The notes beneath the pieces are model-generated. The model saw nothing but the letters and a program-made list of their open reading frames with translations, had not been told where the DNA came from and did not search any database. Below, one piece after another: positions 32,034 through 38,900 of a stretch of 64,000 nt of DNA. A program made the translations under genes and the position numbers. The stretch spans positions 1 to 64,000 of the forward strand of contig JAMPBN010000004.1 of assembly GCA_023666665.1 (NCBI GenBank), written 5' to 3'. Within the stretch, counting starts at the first letter, position 1. Each line of letters begins with the position of its first letter. Source of the stretch: Prevotella sp. (GTDB lineage: Bacteria; Bacteroidota; Bacteroidia; Bacteroidales; Muribaculaceae).

Positions 32034-33703
32034 TGCTTTTGGGTGAATTTCCAGATAACCGCGCCGTGGGCCGGCACCTTGGTGGTAAACGGGAGCGTGG
32101 AGCTGACAACCTTGCGGGCCTTGCGGCGGGTGAGCAGCTCGGTTGCGGAACATTCTTGTTCGCGCAACCCCAAGTAGTCAAAGGCGTGGCGGGGAATATT
32201 AATGCGCATATCGGCCTCGGTATCGCCGAAATTCACGGCTATGAGCATCGTTTCGTCGCCGTGGTTGCGGAGATACGTGAAGTGACGCTGAGGATTGACT
32301 CCGGCGCTCTCATAGTTCACATACATCAGGTCGAAGAAGCGTCCCTCGGCAATCGCCGCCTCTGAGCGGGCAATGTTGAGCACGCTCATATAGAGGTTGC
32401 GGAGGCTGATTTCGTCGTCGGAGAGATTGGCCTGTGAGGGCTTGCCTCCGGCGAGCCAGCGGCGGAGCTTGTCGAGACTCCAGTAGTCAAAAATCGTGGT
32501 GCGACCGTCGCGCCCGGAGAAGCCCTCGGCATCCATTCCGCGCTCGCCGAGTTCCTGACCGAAGTAAATCATCATCGGTCCGGTTGAAATCGTTGAAGCC
32601 ACTACCAGCGAGGGGATTACGCGCCAGGGATCGCCGGCATAAAAGTCTGATGCGAAGCGCTGCTCGTCGTGGTTCTCAAGGAAGTTGAGCATATGGCTGC
32701 CCATATCGCCGACGGTTTGCCACGCGCCGGTAAGCCGGTCGGCGGGTATGCCGTGACACTCAATGGCGCGGAGGGTGTCATAGAGGTTAACCTTGTCGTA
32801 GAGATAGTCAAAACCGGCGTCGATAAACGTGCGGTAGAGGTTCACGTCGTAAATCTCGGCGATGAACTGCACGGAACGGCGCGAGCGGCGCACCTGGGGG
32901 ATGACCCAGCTCCAGAAGTCAACCGGCACCATAAAGGCCATATCGCAGCGGAAGGCATCCACTCCCTTGCGCGCCCAGTAGCGCAAAATGTTGAGCATCT
33001 TGAACCAGGTGTCGGGAATCGGCTGGAAGTGACATTGCGAGCCGCCGAGGTAGTCAACGCCGTAGTTTAGCTTCACGGTTTCATACCAGTCGTTGCGCGA
33101 GGGCGAGGGGGTGAAGCAGTCGTTGCCCGATGCGCGGGCGGGTTCCTCCACATAGTCACCGAGATACACATCGGAGGGAGCAAAACGCGCACCCGGCATA
33201 TAGTAGAAGTTATTGTCGGGGTGAAACGCGAGCGTGGGGTCATCGTCAGCTCCGAAGTCGCGCTGTCCCTTGGGGGCAACGTCTGAGTGATATTGGCGGG
33301 CAACGTGGTTTGGCACGAAGTCAAGCACCACTTTCAGTCCCTGCTCATGGGTGCGGGCAATAAGGTCTTCAAACTCGGCCATACGCTGCGCGGGGTCGGT
33401 GGCAAGGTCGGGGTCAACGTCGTAGTAATCGGTTATGGCATATGGCGAGCCGGCTTGTCCCTTGATGACGTGAGGGTTGTCGCGGGGAATGCCGTAGGCC
33501 GAGTAGTCGGGGCAATGGGCGTGTTCAATCACGCCGGTGTACCACACGTGAGTGGCACCGAGGGCGTGAATTGCCCGCAGCGTAGAGTTGGTAATATCGG
33601 CAAATTTGCCCGAGCCGTTGACCTCGATTGAGCCGCAGGGGGTGCAGGTTGCGTTGCTGTTGCCAAACAAGCGCGGCAACATCTGATAGATTATCGGTTT
33701 CAC
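32030..33703 (-). CDS. GH13 alpha-amylase family protein, cytoplasmic
   Basis: A 557-residue glycoside hydrolase family 13 enzyme without a signal peptide. Conserved regions: [12 protein letters not shown] (region I), [13 protein letters not shown] with the nucleophile Asp (region II), VQFIAEIYD with the acid/base Glu (region III), and [13 protein letters not shown] with the transition-state Asp (region IV). A small C-terminal beta domain follows. Absence of an export signal and single-domain layout suggest action on cytoplasmic alpha-glucans (glycogen or maltodextrins) rather than on external starch; exact specificity cannot be read. Overlaps trpS upstream and plsC downstream by 4 bases each (ATGA), so the three genes are one operon. 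Confidence 0.9.
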   Translation of the reverse strand: MKPIIYQMLPRLFGNSNATCTPCGSIEVNGSGKFADITNSTLRAIHALGATHVWYTGVIEHAHCPDYSAYGIPRDNPHVIKGQAGSPYAITDYYDVDPDLATDPAQRMAEFEDLIARTHEQGLKVVLDFVPNHVARQYHSDVAPKGQRDFGADDDPTLAFHPDNNFYYMPGARFAPSDVYLGDYVEEPARASGNDCFTPSPSRNDWYETVKLNYGVDYLGGSQCHFQPIPDTWFKMLNILRYWARKGVDAFRCDMAFMVPVDFWSWVIPQVRRSRRSVQFIAEIYDVNLYRTFIDAGFDYLYDKVNLYDTLRAIECHGIPADRLTGAWQTVGDMGSHMLNFLENHDEQRFASDFYAGDPWRVIPSLVVASTISTGPMMIYFGQELGERGMDAEGFSGRDGRTTIFDYWSLDKLRRWLAGGKPSQANLSDDEISLRNLYMSVLNIARSEAAIAEGRFFDLMYVNYESAGVNPQRHFTYLRNHGDETMLIAVNFGDTEADMRINIPRHAFDYLGLREQECSATELLTRRKARKVVSSTLPFTTKVPAHGAVIWKFTQKQ

Positions 33704-34785
33704 TTGCGATATTTTGCGGCTTGCTCGGCAATGAGTGCCGAGTCATCGAAGTAGTTGATTTTCATTGCTGCGCGGACTTCATCGAGGGTTTTGGCAGCAG
33801 CTTCGCGGGCCACTTCAGAGCCTCGGCGCAGAATTTCGTAGACTTCGGGAATATTCTGTTCATACTGTGCGCGGCGCTGGCGAATCGGGGCAAGCTCCTC
33901 TTCAAGAATGTTGAGCAGCAGTTTCTTAACCGTGCCGTCGCCCAGGCCGCCGCGAGTGTAGTGAGCCTTGAGTTCGTCAAGGTTGGCATAGTCGGGCAGA
34001 TACTTGTCAAAGTGTTCGTCGCGGCAGAATGCATCGAGGTAAATAAACGGCGTGTTACCCTCCAGATGGCCGGGAGCGTCAATGGTCAGATGCTCCGGGT
34101 CGGTGTACATGCTGTTGACTTTCTTTTTCAGTTCCTTGGGGGTATCGGAAAGGTAGATGCAGTTACCCAACGACTTGCTCATCTTGGCCTTACCGTCGGT
34201 ACCGGGCAAGCGCAGACAAGCGGCATTCGAAGGCAGGAGAATTTCCGGCTCTACGAGAGTCGGGCCATATATATGGTTGAAGCGGGCCACTATTTCGCGG
34301 GTCAGCTCAATCATCGGAGCCTGATCCTCGCCCACGGGCACCGTCGTTGCCTTAAACGCCGTGATGTCAGAAGCTTGACTTACCGGGTAGCAGAAAAATC
34401 CCACCGGGATTGACTGCTCGAAGTTACGCATCTTGATTTCGGTTTTCACCGTCGGGTTGCGTTGCACGCGGCTCACCGTAACGAGGTTCATATAGTAGAA
34501 CGCCAGCTCGGTGAGTTCCGGCACCTGGGTCTGAATAAAAATGGTGGTCTTGGTCGGGTCGATGCCCACGCTCAGGTAGTCCAGAGCAACTTCGATTACG
34601 TTCTGACGTACCTTTTCGGGGTTGTCGGCATTGTCGGTGAGCGCCTGAGCATCGGCAATCATCACGAATATCTTATCAAATTCGCCGGAGTTTTGCAGCT
34701 CCACGCGCCGGCGCAGCGAGCCAACATAGTGACCCAGATGAAGTTTGCCGGTGGGCCTGTCGCCCGTAAGTATAATCTTTTCCAT
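33700..34785 (-). CDS. trpS: Tryptophanyl-tRNA synthetase
   Basis: A 361-residue class Ic synthetase that charges tRNA-Trp. The HIGH-type motif is [12 protein letters not shown] and the KMSKS motif is [10 protein letters not shown]. The start [13 protein letters not shown] at 34785 is family-like. It lies only 2 bases after the stop of the decayed GNAT gene, which makes the promoter of the toxin-antitoxin-like module (35364-35394) the nearest recognisable promoter. Downstream it overlaps the GH13 gene by 4 bases. Length and motifs are intact. Confidence 0.96.
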   Translation of the reverse strand: MEKIILTGDRPTGKLHLGHYVGSLRRRVELQNSGEFDKIFVMIADAQALTDNADNPEKVRQNVIEVALDYLSVGIDPTKTTIFIQTQVPELTELAFYYMNLVTVSRVQRNPTVKTEIKMRNFEQSIPVGFFCYPVSQASDITAFKATTVPVGEDQAPMIELTREIVARFNHIYGPTLVEPEILLPSNAACLRLPGTDGKAKMSKSLGNCIYLSDTPKELKKKVNSMYTDPEHLTIDAPGHLEGNTPFIYLDAFCRDEHFDKYLPDYANLDELKAHYTRGGLGDGTVKKLLLNILEEELAPIRQRRAQYEQNIPEVYEILRRGSEVAREAAAKTLDEVRAAMKINYFDDSALIAEQAAKYRK

Positions 34786-34787
34786 TA

Positions 34788-35170
34788 TTATATTATTGTT
34801 TTTAATGAAAAACACATTGCTATAGTGTTTTCAAGAGAATTGTTTGCCTTATAGCTTTTATACAACTCTTCCTCCTGACTTCCAAGAAATTTAAAGCCGT
34901 CTTTCTGATAAAACGGCACAGCTGCCAAGATGCCTTGATTTTACGCCAAAAACTTTTGGGCAGCGTATTTGCGCTGATTTTATCATTTGACAAGCTGAAA
35001 TAAAGAGCTATTTTCCCTTGCAACTCGAGGTAATATGTAGCGGTAAGGAGTTCATCCTGCCACTTTAACGCATCTGATGCAAAAAAGTCATTCAAATCGT
35101 CATCGCCGCAATCGAATGGAGGCAAAAACCTGCCTGTTTCCAATCTCGTAAAAGGATTCTGAAATGACAT
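34788..35170 (-). pseudogene. Decayed GNAT acetyltransferase (toxin-type)
   Basis: The 5' part (from 35170) encodes PPFDCGDDDLNDFFASDALK and LTATYYLELQGKIALYFSLS, the start of the GNAT proteins that Bacteroidetes carry next to a small MARPI-type gene. The acetyl-CoA-binding core (usually GRLxVxxxxQGxGxG) is absent. The C terminus survives in another frame: AAVPFYQKDGFKFLGSQEEE to a stop at 34788-34790, next to trpS. So an internal deletion with a frameshift has removed the active centre. Without correction the first frame stops at 34820 after 116 codons. An intact gene would be some 170-180 codons. Confidence 0.8.
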
Positions 35171-35340
35171 TATTCGCCCTGATGTTTAGCAATTAGCGAC
35201 AAAAAATCATTTACGCTGTTATGTATGCGCTCACGCTCACGTATGCGGTTCTCCAAAGATGGAACATCAGCATTTTCTGCGATGAAGCGTTGAGCGACTT
35301 CGCCGTAGAGTTCAGGTGTATTTCGTATAGGTCGAGCCAT
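35170..35340 (-). CDS. Small antitoxin-like protein paired with the GNAT remnant
   Basis: A 56-residue polar protein starting MARPIRNTPELYGEVAQRFI, of a type that regularly precedes GNAT genes in Bacteroidetes (MARPI-xxTPxLxGxxAxxF). Its stop TAA overlaps the GNAT start ATG by one base, which supports translational coupling and a toxin-antitoxin-like arrangement. I chose the ATG at 35340 because of the conserved MARPI start. It remains intact although its partner is broken. That it is an antitoxin is inference from the arrangement and family habit. Confidence 0.65.
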   Translation of the reverse strand: MARPIRNTPELYGEVAQRFIAENADVPSLENRIRERERIHNSVNDFLSLIAKHQGE

Positions 35341-35363
35341 AATTTTCAGCACTTTTAATACCG

Positions 35364-35394
35364 CAAATTTACGATTTTTTTTGTTAGATTACAA
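35364..35394 (-). promoter_or_regulatory. Promoter of the antitoxin-GNAT-trpS operon
   Basis: Minus-strand TAAATTTG (35364-35371) and TTG (35392-35394), spacer 20. The -33 element lies inside the last codons of the CotH-family gene. Leader about 18 bases. Confidence 0.75.
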
Positions 35395-37483
35395 TTTTTG
35401 CGGTTTTGGTCTGATTGCCTACCTCCCACTTCAGCAGATACAACCCCGGCTCAATATTGCCGATATACACTTCAGGGGCGATTTCACCGTGGCTAACCAA
35501 TGTGCCTCCAAGCGAATATATATTCCATGTGCCTTGAACAAGTTGCCCGTCAAACCCCGCAAAGCGCAGGCGATGCAGGCTGCGCGAGTATGCCACGGAA
35601 TAGTTCGGGGTGGAGAGGTCGTTTATCGACGCTTCCTGGTCGTCGGTTTTCTCATCGCCCGGAGTGTCATCGCCGCCGTTGTCTTCCTCCTCTTCGGTAA
35701 TCTGCGCAAACAACCATTGACGCGTTGGCTTGCTGAAGTTCTGCGAATCATTTGTCCATGCTATAATGTTGTTACCCACAAAGGCATCCCCGTTGCTATT
35801 GTTCCACGCCAATTGGCTGCCAATATTGGATATACAATATGTTGGGGGTTCCTCATCCGGAGTACGAGTGAATATCCATTGCTGACAGGCATCTGACGCA
35901 TCGGGCGTGGCAGTGGTCAGAGGGGTATTCTTAACCCCTTTTGAGTCGTCGTAAACGGCCAGTCCGCTCTCGGCGTTTACTATTAAAAAAGTATTGTTGG
36001 CCGCGGGTTGCAAAACCCAGTGGCAGGCTTTTGCCCCTGCCTCATCGGCAAGCGCTACACCGCCCGTGGCAGTCACGGCTATGGGCATCTTCACCCCGGC
36101 GTTGAATATGGCATATGTATTGCCGGCTTCGGGAATAACATATTCCGACTCCCCGATAGGGCCAACTATCGGCTCATCGGGAGGAGTAACCGGATGTTCA
36201 GTGTTGCCGACATCGCAGCGTTCCGCAAATTCCTTTTCCAGAAAGTCTATGCGGTCGGAGATTGTTTGCTTCAGAAAAGTGATATTTTCCTTGTAGGAGT
36301 CAAACAATTTGTATTCGTCATAAACCGCTTCGTCGATAGCATACAAATCGAAGTTCAGCTTCTGTGAGGCATCGATTTGCATAGCGAGTTCGTCGGCATA
36401 GGTTAGTAGAGTTTCCTTCAGGCCGCCATCGGCCAATGCACGCCAGTTGCGCCATATCAGCTGCTTGAACCATGGGTCGCGCCACATCTGCTGAAACCAC
36501 ACTCCCAAAGTTCCGTAATAGGAATCGAAAGCTGCATCTATCATCATCCGCTTTGTCAGGTTGCCTTTACGCACGCAGTTGTTAAAGGCAATATCAAAGT
36601 CCCACACCGGCCCGAAATAGAGTTTGTTGTTGTCCTTGTCCTTATACATATAGTTGCTCCAAAACATATCGGGATTTGCAGCAACCTCGTTAGTGATATA
36701 CCATGCAGCAAGACTTACCGAATCAACCATGGCGCGGTAGCCGTTGATCGGATTGTCAAACTCCTGGCTCAGCACCCGTTCCTCAACCTCCGTAAACCAA
36801 TCGGCAATGTAGCTCATATGCGTATCGTTGACGACATCTTCATTCGGACTCTTTATGACCACCGTCGTCCCAGAACCGTAAGAACGGAAAAACACAGGCT
36901 CGCGATATCCTATGCCGTCGGCCTCAAGCAGATAGCCGCCGGTGTAGTTATGGTCAGCACCCGGTATGGTGTCTTGCTCGGTTATGTGGATACGCTTTTT
37001 GCGGATGTCGATATGGTCGGTCAGATGATAGTTGCCCACAAACTTGTTGTTGAGCCTCACATCAACAAACTCCGTACCCGGCACAAACGGCATACCGGCC
37101 AATTCAGCCACACGAAAGGCCAGAGCATTGCGAATCAGGCTCTTGTCGGTATGATTAGCCAATAATACCCAGTTTTTGGCATTGGCGCGGTCGGCTCCCA
37201 TCATCCGCTCTTTAACGGAGAACTTGATGCGATAAGGCTGCTTGTCGAGCGTCGCGGTAGAGTTGCCCCTCACCTTAATCCGCGCCGGGCTATAGGTCAG
37301 CGGCTCTGCTCCCGGAGTCAGACGCTTTACCGTACAATCCGTATAAACATCTTTCTGAATATAATATTGACCGTCGGCCAATGTTATGTCGATGGTCGAC
37401 AGATTGGTTTCAGGTTGCTGCGCTCCGGCCGGTGCAAACAGCGACAGCAAAAGTATGCCGACAAAGCTGAGACAATGTTTCAT
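35384..37483 (-). CDS. CotH kinase family secreted protein with ricin-like domain and T9SS-type tail
   Basis: A 699-residue exported protein (signal peptide MKHCLSFVGILLLSLFAPAG). Residues about 60-420 form a CotH-type protein-kinase-like domain: RIKVRGNSTATLDKQPYRIK, KNWVLLANHTDKSLIRNALA and the metal/catalytic motif GPVWDFDIAFNN. A ricin-type beta-trefoil-like region follows (about 470-620: HWVLQPAANNTFLIVNAESG, then CQQWIFTRTP and TRQWLFAQ), which suggests carbohydrate binding. An acidic linker leads to a type IX sorting-like domain (GTWNIYSLGGTLVSHGE, ending TAKIVI). I chose the ATG at 37483; the frame is open to 37603 but that part is not signal-like and precedes the promoter. Confidence 0.85.
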   Translation of the reverse strand: MKHCLSFVGILLLSLFAPAGAQQPETNLSTIDITLADGQYYIQKDVYTDCTVKRLTPGAEPLTYSPARIKVRGNSTATLDKQPYRIKFSVKERMMGADRANAKNWVLLANHTDKSLIRNALAFRVAELAGMPFVPGTEFVDVRLNNKFVGNYHLTDHIDIRKKRIHITEQDTIPGADHNYTGGYLLEADGIGYREPVFFRSYGSGTTVVIKSPNEDVVNDTHMSYIADWFTEVEERVLSQEFDNPINGYRAMVDSVSLAAWYITNEVAANPDMFWSNYMYKDKDNNKLYFGPVWDFDIAFNNCVRKGNLTKRMMIDAAFDSYYGTLGVWFQQMWRDPWFKQLIWRNWRALADGGLKETLLTYADELAMQIDASQKLNFDLYAIDEAVYDEYKLFDSYKENITFLKQTISDRIDFLEKEFAERCDVGNTEHPVTPPDEPIVGPIGESEYVIPEAGNTYAIFNAGVKMPIAVTATGGVALADEAGAKACHWVLQPAANNTFLIVNAESGLAVYDDSKGVKNTPLTTATPDASDACQQWIFTRTPDEEPPTYCISNIGSQLAWNNSNGDAFVGNNIIAWTNDSQNFSKPTRQWLFAQITEEEEDNGGDDTPGDEKTDDQEASINDLSTPNYSVAYSRSLHRLRFAGFDGQLVQGTWNIYSLGGTLVSHGEIAPEVYIGNIEPGLYLLKWEVGNQTKTAKIVI

Positions 37484-37511
37484 AAGTGTGAACGTGTTGA
37501 GTAACAATGCG

Positions 37512-37543
37512 CAAAGATAATGATTATTTTCCACGCCGACAAA
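37512..37543 (-). promoter_or_regulatory. Promoter of the CotH-family gene
   Basis: Minus-strand TATCTTTG (37512-37519) and TTTG (37540-37543), spacer 20: a full consensus. Leader about 25 bases. Confidence 0.85.
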
Positions 37544-37550
37544 CCACACG

Positions 37551-37590
37551 AAAAAAAAGGAGGGACGCGGTTGTTGGCCGGCGCCCCTCC
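37551..37590 (-). terminator. Strong orphan terminator on the minus strand
   Basis: Read on the minus strand, GGAGGGGCG (37590-37582) pairs with CGTCCCTCC (37567-37559), then eight T (37558-37551). It lies upstream of the CotH promoter, and no coding sequence on this strand ends before it, which points to a non-coding transcript. Confidence 0.8.
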
Positions 37591-37815
37591 CCTCACGTTT
37601 CAACTATTTATTTATGAGAGCCTCTGCACCCAGTTTCACAACTCAGTCGCAGAGGACGAGGGATGCAAAATCAGTTCGCATAATTTCAATAGCTACACAT
37701 AAAACACCCCGCCGCTGCTGAAAGTTAGCTCCCAACAGCCAAAAAATCTTAAATCCAACTGTTAAAACCTCGGCGGCAGACTTCGGGCGGCTTAAAACCC
37801 GCCAATACAAACCCA
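37591..37815 (-). ncRNA. Candidate small structured RNA
   Basis: This gap has no protein-coding frame on the minus strand that resembles a gene, yet ends in a strong terminator. It can form at least two hairpins: GGCGG/CCGCC at 37786-37803, and CCTCTGC/GCAGAGG at 37621-37655 with an inner AGTT/AACT stem. The 5' end is uncertain, since no clear TAnnTTTG is seen near 37815. I cannot assign it to tmRNA, RNase P RNA, SRP RNA or a riboswitch class; a 6S-like RNA is possible but unproven. Confidence 0.4.
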
Positions 37816-37831
37816 ACGTCCAACGCCTAAA

Positions 37832-37863
37832 TTTGCTAAAGTCGGGGGGAAGTTGTATTTTTG
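37832..37863 (+). promoter_or_regulatory. Promoter of the nucleotide-sugar dehydratase/epimerase gene
   Basis: TTTG (37832-37835), 20-base spacer, TATTTTTG (37856-37863). The predicted transcript start (about 37867-37870) coincides with the proposed GTG start codon at 37869. Confidence 0.75.
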
Positions 37864-37868
37864 CAGAT

Positions 37869-38900
37869 GTGAAAGCAAGCGATTTGGAGAAGCTTTTGGG
37901 CCGTGAGCCCATAGAGACGGACCTCAGCGACGTGGCTGCCCGGATGGGCAGTCGGCGCGTGCTCGTGACGGGTGCGGCCGGAAGCATCGGGTCGGAATTG
38001 TCACGCCAGTTGCTCACAATTGGTGTCGGAGAGCTTTGGCTGCTTGACCGTGCGGAGACCCCGCTTCACAATCTGCGCCTTGAGCTCGGCAGGGAGGCCC
38101 GATTCATAGTGGGCGACTGCACCGATGCGCGGGCTATGCGCAAACTATTTGATCGGGTGAGGCCGCAGGTAGTCTTTCACGCAGCGGCATACAAGCACGT
38201 GCCGCTTATGGAGGAGAATCCCGAGGCTGCGGTTGCAAACAATGTGGGTTCCACAAAGTTGCTTGCCGACCTTGCCCGTGAATATGGCGTGGAGAGGTTT
38301 GTTATGGTATCGACCGACAAGGCCGTAAACCCCACCAGCGTTATGGGCGCAACAAAGCGAGCCTGCGAACTTTACGTTCAGTCGCTGCCCACCGAACCCA
38401 CCCTGTTTATCACCACTCGCTTCGGCAACGTTCTTGGCAGCCAGGGCTCCGTGGTGCCGCTCTTCATGAGTCAGCTCAAGGATGGAGTGCTGACGGTTAC
38501 ACACCGCGAGGTGAGGCGCTTTTTCATGCTGATTCCGGAGGCCTGCCGCCTGGTTTTGCTTGCGGCGACCCTTGGCCACGGAGGCGAAATTTTTGCTTTC
38601 GACATGGGCGAGGCCGTCAGGATTGCCGACCTTGCGCGGCGCGTAATCACGCTGTTTGGCCAAGGCCACGAGCGCATTGTCTACACCGGACTGCGTCCCG
38701 GCGAAAAACTCTACGAGGAAGTGTTGACCGACGATGAACACACTCTGCCCGGCCCACACCCCAAAATCAAGGTTGCCAAAGTGCGCCCGGCCGATTTCGC
38801 CGTAATATCTCCTGCTATCGACGCACTCATAAACGACGAGGGCGACGTAATCGCCGCCCTGCATCGTTTGATTCCTGAATATAAGACCGTTAACGGATAA
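37869..38900 (+). CDS. Polysaccharide biosynthesis SDR protein (UDP-sugar 4,6-dehydratase/epimerase type)
   Basis: A 343-residue extended short-chain dehydrogenase of the FlaA1/CapD soluble type. NAD-binding motif LVTGAAGSIGSELSRQL, HAAAYKHVPLMEENPEAAVA, catalytic segment VSTDKAVNPTSVMGATKRA (with Met where many SDRs have Tyr, as in UDP-GlcNAc 4,6-dehydratases), and GLRPGEKLYEE near the C terminus. It modifies UDP-N-acetylglucosamine-type sugars for surface glycans. I propose the GTG start at 37869 (VKASDLEKLLGREPI), because a TTG at 37833 lies inside the promoter. The membrane domain of full-length CapD is absent. The 3' end overlaps the convergent GH16 gene by 11 bases. Confidence 0.85.
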   Translation: MKASDLEKLLGREPIETDLSDVAARMGSRRVLVTGAAGSIGSELSRQLLTIGVGELWLLDRAETPLHNLRLELGREARFIVGDCTDARAMRKLFDRVRPQVVFHAAAYKHVPLMEENPEAAVANNVGSTKLLADLAREYGVERFVMVSTDKAVNPTSVMGATKRACELYVQSLPTEPTLFITTRFGNVLGSQGSVVPLFMSQLKDGVLTVTHREVRRFFMLIPEACRLVLLAATLGHGGEIFAFDMGEAVRIADLARRVITLFGQGHERIVYTGLRPGEKLYEEVLTDDEHTLPGPHPKIKVAKVRPADFAVISPAIDALINDEGDVIAALHRLIPEYKTVNG

